Below are positions 1 through 8,052 of a DNA stretch of 64,000 bases, one piece after another. A program made the translations under genes and the position numbers. Below the pieces are notes generated by a model, which was not told where the DNA came from, searched no databases, and saw only the letters and a program-made list of their open reading frames with translations. Each line of letters starts with the position of its first letter. The first letter of the stretch is position 1. This DNA is from CALGKJ01 sp049322695 (lineage in GTDB: Bacteria > Bacillota > Clostridia > Lutisporales > Lutisporaceae), in the NCBI GenBank assembly GCA_049322695.1, contig JBMORW010000009.1, forward strand, positions 1 to 64,000, given 5' to 3'.

Positions 1-77
1 TCAAATATGGTACATATTCCCAATATATTGAATTTCTAAGTATAAAATTTCCTTATTGTCTAAAATACTGGAAAATT

Positions 78-176
78 AAAGCACTAAAATGGAAAATCTC
101 CAATTTAGTGCTTTGTCATTAACCTGATTTATGAATAAAGGCAGGATATATTTGTATATCCTGCCTTTATTCATAA
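78..176. repeat. Two consecutive strong inverted repeats
   Basis: The first hairpin pairs 78-93 with 99-114, 16 bp with one mismatch. The second is a perfect 22-bp stem, 129-150 with 155-176, and a TTTG loop. Neither is followed by a clear T-run on the + strand, so they are not textbook intrinsic terminators, though they may end a gene left of the window. They lie just upstream of the promoter of the chemoreceptor gene. Positions 1-77 hold nothing else that I recognise. Confidence 0.6.
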
Positions 177-197
177 AAAAAGACAGATTATTCATAA

Positions 198-226
198 TTG
201 ACACAAATATCGCATTATTCTAAAAT
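198..226 (+). promoter_or_regulatory. Sigma-A-type promoter of the chemoreceptor gene
   Basis: A perfect -35 TTGACA (198-203) and a -10 TAAAAT (221-226) are separated by 17 bp. The predicted start of transcription is about 35 bp before the ribosome binding site AAAGGGGG. I did not find a sigma-D (flagellar) promoter here. Confidence 0.6.
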
Positions 227-269
227 ATTAATAAGGTACCACAAATTGTGTAAAAGGGGGATTGATGTC

Positions 270-2291
270 ATGAAGAAACTAAAAACCAAATTTATTGTAA
301 TTGTCTCGGTACTTTGTGTGGCATGCCTTCTTATATCCGGAGGAATTAGCTATTTCATATCATATAATGTTGTATTGGAGGAGGCAAAGCAAAAAACCAT
401 AATGGCTTCTTACAGCTACTCTGAAAAGCTGAATGGCTGGCTTTTAGCCCAGGGAGAGATCATTGACGAAATGGTAAATGACTTGGAGCACTTTAACAAT
501 TATGATACTGACTTTCTTTACAAGTATTTTTTGGGCAAGCAAAAACCAAGCCCCCATATATACTGCTTTTATATAGGCTTCAGTGACAAGAGTGCGGTAT
601 TTGGAGACGGCTGGATACCAGATCCTGATTATGATGTCACAACCAGGCCTTGGTATACCGCAGCGCTTGAGACAGCTGGTGTTGTATATACTGATCCATA
701 TGTTGATGCTACCACAGGAAACATGGTTATCACTATTTCCAGGGCAGTGAAAAGAAACGGTACCATAATAGGAGTGGCGGCTGCCGACATATTTGTCAAT
801 GTATTGACTGATATAGTACAAGCAGCAGAAATAAAGGGTTTTGATAAGAGTGCAAATAAAAGCTATGCTGTTTTGCTTGATGCGAACAATAACTTCATAG
901 TACACCTGCATGACGGATATAAGCCAAATAAGGATGAAGATTTGAAAAACCTGGGTGCAGTAGACGATGGAAAGTATAAAGCGCTGGCTGATAAGCTTGC
1001 AAAGCAAAAAAACATAACGGAAGTATTTAAGGATTATGACGGCAAAGAAAAATACTTTATTTCCTCACCAATAGAAAGCGCCGGCTGGACATTTGCATTT
1101 ATTGTTCCGGTGGATGAGTTCAGAAAGCCGCTGCAAGCATTGGTTTCAGGATTTGGGCTGGCTATAGTCCTCTCTCTGCTTACGGCCATATTGTACACAG
1201 TCTTCAGAGTTAACGGCTTTATTAATCCGATATTGAAGCTTAAGCAGCATACACAGCATATAGCCAATGGAGATCTTACCAAAAAGGTTGATATCAAATC
1301 AAAGGATGAAATAGGACAGCTTGGAAAAAGCTTTAATGATATGACGGATGACCTTAAGAACATAGTGGGTGGAATATATGAAACCTCTCAGGCTACCAAA
1401 GAAAAAACAAAGCATGTAATACAGATTACAGGTAATGTAAAGACTATTTCCACTGAAATATCGGGAGCAACAGAGCAGATAGCTGCTGAAGCCATGGAGC
1501 TTAAGGGGAACATTAATACTGCAAAGGAGTTTTTGGAAAGCTTCACATCGAAAATAGATGATGTAGTCCAAAAGGTGACAGAAATAAACAATAATTCCGA
1601 CCATGCTATAAAAAGTGTTGATGAAGGTTTAAGCAAGCTGGGGGTTCTTCATGCAATCGAAGGTGAGGTAAGCCAGCAGGCAGCCAAAACCTATGAGATT
1701 ATAGAAGCCTTTAATCATAGTGCTTCAGGAATCAACAATATGACGGCAGTAATATCCAATATAGCTGACCAAACAAATATGCTTGCACTGAATGCGGCAA
1801 TAGAAGCGGCAAGAGCAGGAGAAATGGGAAAGGGCTTTGCGGTAGTTGCCGAGCAGGTAAGAAAGCTTGCAGACGAGTCCTCGAAAGCTGCAAAGGAAAT
1901 TGAAGTTCTAGTCGAGACAGTAAAAGCTGAGGTGCAGAACTTTGATACTGTTAAAGATAAGTCTATTGAACTGGATACAAGGAAGAAGGAAGTGAACTCA
2001 GAAATAACCTCTGACTTTAAGGATATACACAAAAACATCAAAGAGATAGTGGACAGTCTCAGAAAAGTCTATGAGCAGATGTCATCTATAGACAAGGATA
2101 AGATTCAGATGAACAGAATAATGCAGAATATTTCAGAAATATCGGAAAACTCCGCTGCTGCTACTGAGGAAGTGAGTGCTGCTACAGAGAATCAGGAAAG
2201 TTTGCTTACGGAGACAATTGATGAAATACAAGACCTTATAGCTCGAATTGACGATTTAGGCAAAACTGTTACAAAGTTCAAGCTTGAGTAA
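270..2291 (+). CDS. Methyl-accepting chemotaxis protein with extracellular Cache domain
   Basis: Transmembrane chemoreceptor of 673 residues. An N-terminal membrane segment (about 8-30) is followed by an extracellular dCache-type sensor, with the usual aromatic-rich PWY-containing stretch and a VYTDPYVDATTG segment. A second membrane segment lies near 285-310. Then come a HAMP domain and a cytoplasmic signalling domain with the hallmark tip NMLALNAAIEAARAGE and FAVVAEQVRKLADES. dCache domains usually bind amino acids or other small organic molecules, but the ligand cannot be read from the sequence. The ATG at 270 is chosen because AAAGGGGG lies about 7 bp upstream; longer in-frame starts have no ribosome binding site. 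No che or fla genes are adjacent except the YvyF-like gene on the other strand. Confidence 0.93.
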   Translation: MKKLKTKFIVIVSVLCVACLLISGGISYFISYNVVLEEAKQKTIMASYSYSEKLNGWLLAQGEIIDEMVNDLEHFNNYDTDFLYKYFLGKQKPSPHIYCFYIGFSDKSAVFGDGWIPDPDYDVTTRPWYTAALETAGVVYTDPYVDATTGNMVITISRAVKRNGTIIGVAAADIFVNVLTDIVQAAEIKGFDKSANKSYAVLLDANNNFIVHLHDGYKPNKDEDLKNLGAVDDGKYKALADKLAKQKNITEVFKDYDGKEKYFISSPIESAGWTFAFIVPVDEFRKPLQALVSGFGLAIVLSLLTAILYTVFRVNGFINPILKLKQHTQHIANGDLTKKVDIKSKDEIGQLGKSFNDMTDDLKNIVGGIYETSQATKEKTKHVIQITGNVKTISTEISGATEQIAAEAMELKGNINTAKEFLESFTSKIDDVVQKVTEINNNSDHAIKSVDEGLSKLGVLHAIEGEVSQQAAKTYEIIEAFNHSASGINNMTAVISNIADQTNMLALNAAIEAARAGEMGKGFAVVAEQVRKLADESSKAAKEIEVLVETVKAEVQNFDTVKDKSIELDTRKKEVNSEITSDFKDIHKNIKEIVDSLRKVYEQMSSIDKDKIQMNRIMQNISEISENSAAATEEVSAATENQESLLTETIDEIQDLIARIDDLGKTVTKFKLE

Positions 2292-2294
2292 GTT

Positions 2295-2330
2295 AAAAGC
2301 GATGCACTTTTCATGAAGTGCATCGCTTTT
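2295..2330. terminator. Bidirectional intrinsic terminator
   Basis: A perfect 15-bp stem (2295-2309 with 2316-2330), with A-rich and T-rich flanks, lies between the convergent chemoreceptor and YvyF-like genes and reaches the stop codon of the latter. Confidence 0.85.
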
Positions 2331-2734
2331 TATCTTCTGCCATATGAGGAGCGTCTTGTATGCATTTTTACATCTCTGTATCTGCCCGAATTAGAAACTG
2401 CAGCCTTTGCCAGCTCAGCCTCCACCTGTCTTTTGCAGCTGTCACAGTAATTTCCTGTCTGTATAGCAGCTCCACACTTCTGACAGCTTAAAACAGAGGC
2501 ACTATGATTATCCACTGCAATGAGTCTGCCTTCTCTCAGATAGGCCCTTATTTTTTCTATAGAAAAGCCTGTTGCCTCTGCAACTTCAACTATATTCTTG
2601 TTGGGATTCTCATATAAATACTCTTTAATAATCCTAAAATCGTTTTCATTTTTTTGCCAACAGCTTGTACAAACAGTATGAACTTCACTATACTCAAACA
2701 CTCTTCCGCAAAGGGGACAATTTCTAACTGTCAT
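2330..2734 (-). CDS. YvyF-like flagellar-region zinc-ribbon protein (TIGR03826-type)
   Basis: Small protein of 134 residues with two zinc-ribbon-like CxxC pairs. The N-terminal set is CPLCG with CTSC, and the C-terminal set is CQKCG with CDSCK. Between them is a helix-turn-helix-like stretch (VEVAEATGFSIEKIRAYLREGRL) that resembles MerR-type DNA-binding helices. This layout matches the family encoded beside flgM in flagellar operons of Bacillota (B. subtilis YvyF), whose exact role is not firmly established; a regulatory role is inferred. Here it stands alone. The ATG at 2734 is preferred over the one six bases earlier because GAGGAGGAG abuts the earlier ATG. The C-terminus is basic. Confidence 0.75.
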   Translation of the reverse strand: MTVRNCPLCGRVFEYSEVHTVCTSCWQKNENDFRIIKEYLYENPNKNIVEVAEATGFSIEKIRAYLREGRLIAVDNHSASVLSCQKCGAAIQTGNYCDSCKRQVEAELAKAAVSNSGRYRDVKMHTRRSSYGRR

Positions 2735-2849
2735 TTTCATCTCCTCCTCGAAAATAAATAGTCCAAAATTACCATAAGGTAGTACTTAAATAAAAAAACA
2801 TTTTCATGTATAATTATTGTGAACTATGTAATAATTTCTTACTGCCAGT

Positions 2850-2878
2850 ACCCAAATATTTATTCTATACTATTCGAA
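2850..2878 (+). promoter_or_regulatory. Possible SigI-type promoter of sigI-rsgI
   Basis: ACCCAA at 2850-2855 and CGAA at 2875-2878 are about 19 bp apart, upstream of sigI. SigI promoters described in Bacillus and cellulolytic clostridia have an ACCCC-like -35 and a CGAA-like -10, and the operon is normally autoregulated. The -35 match is imperfect, so this is a candidate only. Confidence 0.35.
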
Positions 2879-2935
2879 TATTATTATATGATTTTTGGGG
2901 TAATATTTCAAAATTATGTGAAAGGGGGAAAAATC

Positions 2936-3667
2936 TTGGATAACTTTAAGGAAGCATTGAATGACAAAGTTGTTAGAATAAAATTCAATGCAGATGAAAA
3001 AAACAGTTTTATTCAGGATTATAAGCCTTTCATCGCAGCATCTGTAGAGAAGTGTATCGGAAGATACGTTGTATATGGCTATGATGATGAGCTTAGTATA
3101 GGATTAATAGCCTTTGAAGAGGCAATTCGGCAGTACGAGCCTTCCAAGGGCAGTTTTCTGGCTTTTGCAAATACAGTAATAAAAAGAAGGCTTATTGATT
3201 ATTACAGAAAAGAGAAAAGACACCAGAACATTGTATACATCAATGATTCTATTAATGACAGTGAGGATAATGATGAGGTCTATGATTATATTATAACAGG
3301 TGAACAGGCTCAGGCAAAGTATCAGGAGCAGGAAATAAACGAATTGAGACGCCTGGAGCTTGTACAGCTGAAGGAAGAACTGAAAAAATACGATCTTTCC
3401 TTTAACGATATAGCAAAAAGCTCACCTAAGCATAAAGGCACAAAGAAGCTATATCTGGACATAGTGAAATATATTATCGAGAACAATACCATAGTAAAAA
3501 CCATAAAAGCAAAAATGTATCTTCCTATTGCAGAAATTGAAGCGGGCACTAAAATACCCCGAAAAACTATAGAGAGGTCACGAAATTATGTAATAGCAGC
3601 AGTGATAATACTTACAGGCGACTATTACTGCATAAGAGAGTTTATAGATTGGGGGTGGCAGAAGTGA
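2936..3667 (+). CDS. sigI: RNA polymerase sigma factor SigI
   Basis: Alternative sigma factor of 243 residues. The N-terminal half has a sigma region-2-like helical block containing GLIAFEEAIRQYEPSKGSF and FANTVIKRRLIDYYRKEKRH, typical of the SigI family. The C-terminal half ends in a helix-turn-helix-like segment (AEIEAGTKIPRKTIERSRNY) that would contact the -35 element. In Bacillus SigI responds to heat, and in cellulolytic clostridia to extracellular polysaccharide. The TTG at 2936 is chosen because AAAGGGGGAA sits 6-8 bp upstream; earlier in-frame codons encode a non-family N-terminus. It overlaps the downstream anti-sigma gene by four bases, so the two are translationally coupled. Confidence 0.88.
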   Translation: MDNFKEALNDKVVRIKFNADEKNSFIQDYKPFIAASVEKCIGRYVVYGYDDELSIGLIAFEEAIRQYEPSKGSFLAFANTVIKRRLIDYYRKEKRHQNIVYINDSINDSEDNDEVYDYIITGEQAQAKYQEQEINELRRLELVQLKEELKKYDLSFNDIAKSSPKHKGTKKLYLDIVKYIIENNTIVKTIKAKMYLPIAEIEAGTKIPRKTIERSRNYVIAAVIILTGDYYCIREFIDWGWQK

Positions 3668-5175
3668 AGGGCATAATTGCAGAAATAGATGAAAAACAGA
3701 TGATAGTGATTACTGAAAAAGGAGACTTTGTAAAGCAAAGGCTTCTTAAGGGATACAAGGTCGGAGATGAAATACTAATATCAAAGCAGAGCCCTGTACA
3801 CTTTAGAAGGCAGCTTACAGCAATTGCCGCATCCTTTATACTGCTTGCTATGCTTGTTACCGGAGTATATGCTTACAACACACCATACAGCTATGTAAGT
3901 GTTGATATAAACCCAAGTCTCGGGTTGACTGTGAACATATTCGACATAGTAATAGGTGTAGATGCTTTAAATGCTGAGGCAGAAAGCTTGATAAGCAGTA
4001 CAGCTCATATAAAGAACACAGATATTGAAAAGGCTGTGGAAGAAATACTAAATAAAGCTTATGAAAGCGGATACCTGAAGAAGGATTCTGAAAACAGTGT
4101 TATGCTTGTTGTTTCTACAAAAGACAAGAAGGAAGAGGAAAAGCTGCTGACTGAGCTGGGCAAGACTTCAGCCCATAAGCTTTCAAGCATCAGCAGCACA
4201 TATAACGTAGTACTTGAAAAAACAGACGTTAAGGAGTACAAGCAGGCTGTGAGCGAGAAAATCTCCCCTGGCAAGCTCATACTTGCAGATAAAATTAAAG
4301 AAGTCAACCCTGCTTTCAAAAATGAAAGTGTAAAGGATATGTCTGTAAGTCAGGCAATAGAAATTATCAGGAACAAGGGTGAGGAGAACAAAGGAGCTAA
4401 GACTGCCGGCAATAAAGAGGATGAAGAGAATGTAAATAAAGGCCGTAATGAAAACAAGAAAGATGAAGAAGATGAAGATGACGACGATAAGGATGAAGAT
4501 GATAAGAGGAATGCAGAAAATAAACAGGATGACGATGAGAAAAAGGCTGAAATAAAAAATAAAGATGATTTTAAAGGCAGTGTAAAAAAAGAAGATAAAG
4601 CGTCTAGCAAATCAAAGGGTAACAAGAACGGCAATACCAAGAAAAACAATGAAGACGATGAAGACAAGGATGATAAGGATAAAGATATTAGCGATAAGGC
4701 TAATGACGATAAAGACGAAATAGAAGATAAGGAATCAGAAAAAGGTAAAGATAAAGACAAGGATAGCGATAAGGGTAAGGGAAAAGATAATACAAGCAGC
4801 AGCGGAACCGGAACAGATAGCTCCGGTTCTGGGGCTTCTGCTGATGATGAGTCAGATAGAGAAAATGATGATGAAAGTGAAAATGACAAAGATAAAAAGC
4901 AGGATGACAAGGAAGATAATAAAAACTCCAAGAACGATAACAAGAATGACGATAAGAATGATGACAAAAATGATAATAAGAACGGCAACAAAGGAGACAG
5001 CCCTAAAGAGGATAACTCTGAAAAGGATGACTCCGAGGAGGATAAGCCCGAGGAGGACAACCCTGGCAAGGGCAATAATAATTCGAATGAAAAAGGTAAA
5101 GAGGATAACAGCAGTGATGAGCTTGATGAGGATAAATCTGATGAGGGCGGTAATGGAAAAGGTAAAAAAGAATGA
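3664..5175 (+). CDS. rsgI: Anti-sigma-I factor RsgI with very long charged tail
   Basis: Membrane anti-sigma factor of 503 residues. The N-terminal cytoplasmic domain (about 1-50, KGIIAEIDEKQMIVITEKGDF) is the SigI-binding RsgI_N domain. One membrane segment follows (about 56-76), then the conserved external segment beginning YSYVSVDINPSLGLTVN. From roughly residue 255 the protein is almost entirely Asp, Glu, Lys, Asn, Ser and Gly, without a recognisable carbohydrate-binding module. Cellulolytic clostridia often carry sensing domains there; here the charged tail replaces them. The GTG at 3664 overlaps the sigI stop (GTGA) and has GGGGGTGG a few bases upstream. Whether the tail senses anything (wall polymer, cations) is unknown. 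Confidence 0.87.
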   Translation: MKGIIAEIDEKQMIVITEKGDFVKQRLLKGYKVGDEILISKQSPVHFRRQLTAIAASFILLAMLVTGVYAYNTPYSYVSVDINPSLGLTVNIFDIVIGVDALNAEAESLISSTAHIKNTDIEKAVEEILNKAYESGYLKKDSENSVMLVVSTKDKKEEEKLLTELGKTSAHKLSSISSTYNVVLEKTDVKEYKQAVSEKISPGKLILADKIKEVNPAFKNESVKDMSVSQAIEIIRNKGEENKGAKTAGNKEDEENVNKGRNENKKDEEDEDDDDKDEDDKRNAENKQDDDEKKAEIKNKDDFKGSVKKEDKASSKSKGNKNGNTKKNNEDDEDKDDKDKDISDKANDDKDEIEDKESEKGKDKDKDSDKGKGKDNTSSSGTGTDSSGSGASADDESDRENDDESENDKDKKQDDKEDNKNSKNDNKNDDKNDDKNDNKNGNKGDSPKEDNSEKDDSEEDKPEEDNPGKGNNNSNEKGKEDNSSDELDEDKSDEGGNGKGKKE

Positions 5176-5194
5176 TGAACAGTATTTACATATG

Positions 5195-5225
5195 AAGCAT
5201 CTCAATATTTGTGATGCTTTTTTTC
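5195..5225 (+). terminator. Intrinsic terminator of sigI-rsgI
   Basis: AAGCATC (5195-5201) pairs with GATGCTT (5213-5219) and is followed by a T-run. Confidence 0.75.
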
Positions 5226-5302
5226 TGCTTTACAGTTGATTGAAATTAGTCAACTTATAGAGTAGGATAAATAATAGGGGTATTGAATAGGGGGGATAAG
5301 TT

Positions 5303-6640
5303 ATGGATAAAACCACTAAAGTGTTAACCAATATAATCCTTTATATTGTGCTGGCTGCAACGCTCTTATTTCAGCTGATTTCAAGCTGGGAAAACAGGAT
5401 AGGTTTAATATGTTTATTTTTTATACTGACAGCCTCTATCAGCTATAGAAGGTTCTACCTGTATAAATCAAACAAACTCATCAAAAAATGCATTTTAACA
5501 TTAGCATTAGATGCTGTAGTTATATTGGGATTATTATATTTTGATAATCTGGGTAACTTTTCCATATACTATCTGGTGCTTGTCATAGACGTTTTGAGCT
5601 CAGAGGCCTTCGGCGCAAGGTTTAGAAATGTTTTTGCGCTGCTGATATACCTGCTTAATTTTATGCTATTAGCAGCCAAGCTTTATATTTCATTCTACAA
5701 TGCCAAGTTAATGCATTACTTTGTAGGTGAAGCATCCATGCAGCTTTTAATGATAACCATTTATTATATATTCATATACGGTGTATCTTATATTATACGA
5801 TATGTAGAAGGACAAAACAAAAAGCTGACAGAGGCAAAGCTTGAGCTGGAAGCAAAAGGGTCTCAGTTGGAGAAGGCTTACGAAGAGTTGAAGGAAACGC
5901 AGGAGCACCTTATTATTGCTGAAAAAATGGCAGTTATAGGGCAGCTGGTTGCAGGAGTAGCTCATGAGATAAATACTCCGCTTGCTTCAATAAAATCAAA
6001 CGCTGATTCTTTGAACATGCTTTTGGACAGGCTTAAGGATACTGATGAAGAAGTAGCTGCCTTTAAAAAGAGAGTGGCCAATATTAGCAGTGTAAACAGC
6101 ATAGCTTTAAAAAGGATAATAGATATTGTAAAAAATTTAAAAAACTTCGCACGTCTGGACGAGTCAGAACAGCAGCTTGCGGATATACATGGCGGAATAG
6201 ACAGTACTCTTTTGATACTTGGCAGCCAGCTTAAGGACCGGATAGAAATAATAAAAAATTACGGGGAGCTTCCTGCAATTGCATGCTATCCTCAGTTATT
6301 GAATCAGGTATTTCTTAATCTGCTGGTAAACTCAATACAGGCAATTCAGGAAAAAGATATATCCGGCAAGATCAAAATTACTACAAAGGTCGAAAACAAT
6401 AAAGCTTTTATTATAATTGAAGATAATGGAACAGGCATAAAGGAGGAAAACAAGTCCAGAGTATTTGAACCGGGCTTTACCACAAAGGGTGTCGGGGTCG
6501 GTACGGGTCTGGGGCTGTCTATTGTATATAAGATAATTCAAAGGCATAATGGAAATATTACTTTCAAGACAGAGTATGGAGAGGGAACCTGCTTCATAAT
6601 CGAGCTTCCTCTAAGCAGGGCCATGGAAAGCACAGAGTAA
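5303..6640 (+). CDS. Orphan membrane sensor histidine kinase
   Basis: Histidine kinase of 445 residues. The N-terminal 165 residues form about five or six hydrophobic membrane segments with little extracellular sequence, suggesting a membrane-embedded sensor. A coiled linker (about 170-205) leads to the phospho-acceptor domain, MAVIGQLVAGVAHEINTPLAS, with His near 221. The ATPase domain has the N box (VNSIQAIQ), G1 box (EDNGTGI), F box (FEPGFTTKG) and G2 box (GTGLGLSIV). All catalytic boxes look intact. No response regulator gene is adjacent, so the partner is elsewhere. The ATG follows a GGGGGG-type ribosome binding site. Confidence 0.88.
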   Translation: MDKTTKVLTNIILYIVLAATLLFQLISSWENRIGLICLFFILTASISYRRFYLYKSNKLIKKCILTLALDAVVILGLLYFDNLGNFSIYYLVLVIDVLSSEAFGARFRNVFALLIYLLNFMLLAAKLYISFYNAKLMHYFVGEASMQLLMITIYYIFIYGVSYIIRYVEGQNKKLTEAKLELEAKGSQLEKAYEELKETQEHLIIAEKMAVIGQLVAGVAHEINTPLASIKSNADSLNMLLDRLKDTDEEVAAFKKRVANISSVNSIALKRIIDIVKNLKNFARLDESEQQLADIHGGIDSTLLILGSQLKDRIEIIKNYGELPAIACYPQLLNQVFLNLLVNSIQAIQEKDISGKIKITTKVENNKAFIIIEDNGTGIKEENKSRVFEPGFTTKGVGVGTGLGLSIVYKIIQRHNGNITFKTEYGEGTCFIIELPLSRAMESTE

Positions 6641-6653
6641 AATGCAGGTATAT

Positions 6654-6696
6654 AACAATAAAGGCGGTTGTAAACACACAGCCGCCTTTGTTGTTT
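6654..6696 (+). terminator. Intrinsic terminator after the histidine kinase
   Basis: AACAATAAAGGCGG pairs with CCGCCTTTGTTGTT around a short loop, followed by T-rich sequence. Confidence 0.75.
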
Positions 6697-6789
6697 AAAT
6701 TGTAAACCTTGGTAAAATAGGATAAAATATTGATAGCTGCTAATACTTAGAATGTTAGAATACCATATTTACATACCGGAGGAAAATAT

Positions 6790-8052
6790 ATGCGAGTACT
6801 TCATACATCTGATTGGCATTTGGGCAAGTTTTTGGAGAACATAAGCAGAATTGAAGAACAAAGGCAGTTTATAGATGAACTATGCGAAATCGTAGAAAGA
6901 GAAAAAATTGATATCATACTGATAGCCGGAGATGTTTTTGACACCTATAATCCATCTGCTGCAGCAGAGGAGTTATTTTATGAGGCTGTAGACAGGCTCA
7001 ATGCAAAAGGGAGAAGAGCGGTATTAATTATTGCCGGCAATCATGACAGTCCGGACAGGCTATGTGCTGCCAGTCCTCTTGCATACAAGAACGGTATTTT
7101 CCTGCTTGGTTACCCTTCCAGTGATGCAGGCATATTCAAATGTGAAAGTGATAATATAAGAGTCACGGCCTCCGGAGAGGGCTGGCTGGAGCTGTATATA
7201 AGGAGCTGTGGCCAAAGTGCAGTTATCCTGACCCTGCCGTATCCTTCCGAATCAAGGCTGGAGGAGGTACTCTGCAAGAATGCAGATGAAAAGAGCCTTC
7301 AGGAGGTATATTCAGATAAGATTAAAAGGATACTCAGAAATCTGAGTGTCAATTTCAGAGATGATACCATAAATCTGGTAGTGAGCCATATTTATCTGCG
7401 GGACGGTAAGCTGTCTGATTCTGAAAGGCAGCTGGGAGGGGCGTTTGTAGTCGATTCCGATGCGCTGCCGCCGAATGCACAGTATGCGGCATTGGGACAC
7501 TTGCACAGGCCTCAAAGAATAAAAGCTGCACCGGTACCTGCATATTATTCAGGCTCCCCCCTGGCATACAGCTTCTCGGAGACGGATTATTCCAAGGCAG
7601 TATTTGTTGTGGATGCAGAGCCCGGTAAGACTGCTGAAGTAAGTGAGATATATCTGAAATCAGGGAAGCAGCTGAAGCAGTGGAAGGCAAGGAATGGTAT
7701 TGCAGAAGCTATCAGCTGGTGTGAAGATAAAAGAGATAGCAACTGCTGGATAGACCTGGAAATATATACTGACAGGATAATTACACCTGACGAACAAAAG
7801 CAGCTCAGGGATTTAAATCCGGGAATAATAAATATAAGACCCGTATTGCTTACGGATAATACAGAAAAAATTACATACCAGAACAGGGAAAGCAGAAGGA
7901 TTGATGAGCTGTTCAGAGATTATTTCAAGCAAAAGACAGGTATGGAGGCAGCAGAAGAGTTCATGGATGTATTTCTGGAAATAATCAATCAGGATGATGA
8001 AGACCTGGAGCAAGTAATAAGAGGTGAAGAGCTTGAGACCAAGATATCTTGA
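6790..8052 (+). CDS. sbcD: Exonuclease subunit SbcD (Mre11-type nuclease)
   Basis: Nuclease subunit of the SbcCD complex, which processes hairpins and protein-blocked DNA ends. The protein is 420 residues, close to the family norm. It has the Mre11 phosphoesterase motifs in order: SDWHLGK (residues 7-13), AGDVFD (near 53), AGNHDSP (near 84), VSHIYL (near 199) and LGHLHRPQ (near 238), supplying the metal-binding Asp, His and Asn residues. The C-terminal third is the capping domain that meets SbcC. The ATG has GGAGG upstream. The gene overlaps the start of sbcC, so the two are co-translated. Confidence 0.95.
   Translation: MRVLHTSDWHLGKFLENISRIEEQRQFIDELCEIVEREKIDIILIAGDVFDTYNPSAAAEELFYEAVDRLNAKGRRAVLIIAGNHDSPDRLCAASPLAYKNGIFLLGYPSSDAGIFKCESDNIRVTASGEGWLELYIRSCGQSAVILTLPYPSESRLEEVLCKNADEKSLQEVYSDKIKRILRNLSVNFRDDTINLVVSHIYLRDGKLSDSERQLGGAFVVDSDALPPNAQYAALGHLHRPQRIKAAPVPAYYSGSPLAYSFSETDYSKAVFVVDAEPGKTAEVSEIYLKSGKQLKQWKARNGIAEAISWCEDKRDSNCWIDLEIYTDRIITPDEQKQLRDLNPGIINIRPVLLTDNTEKITYQNRESRRIDELFRDYFKQKTGMEAAEEFMDVFLEIINQDDEDLEQVIRGEELETKIS

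Noticed and set aside
4350..5205. Long Leu/Ser- and Ile-rich open frames antisense to, or out of frame with, the rsgI tail
   Set aside because: They are mirror images of a low-complexity GAT/AAG-rich coding region, have no ribosome binding site and match no family.
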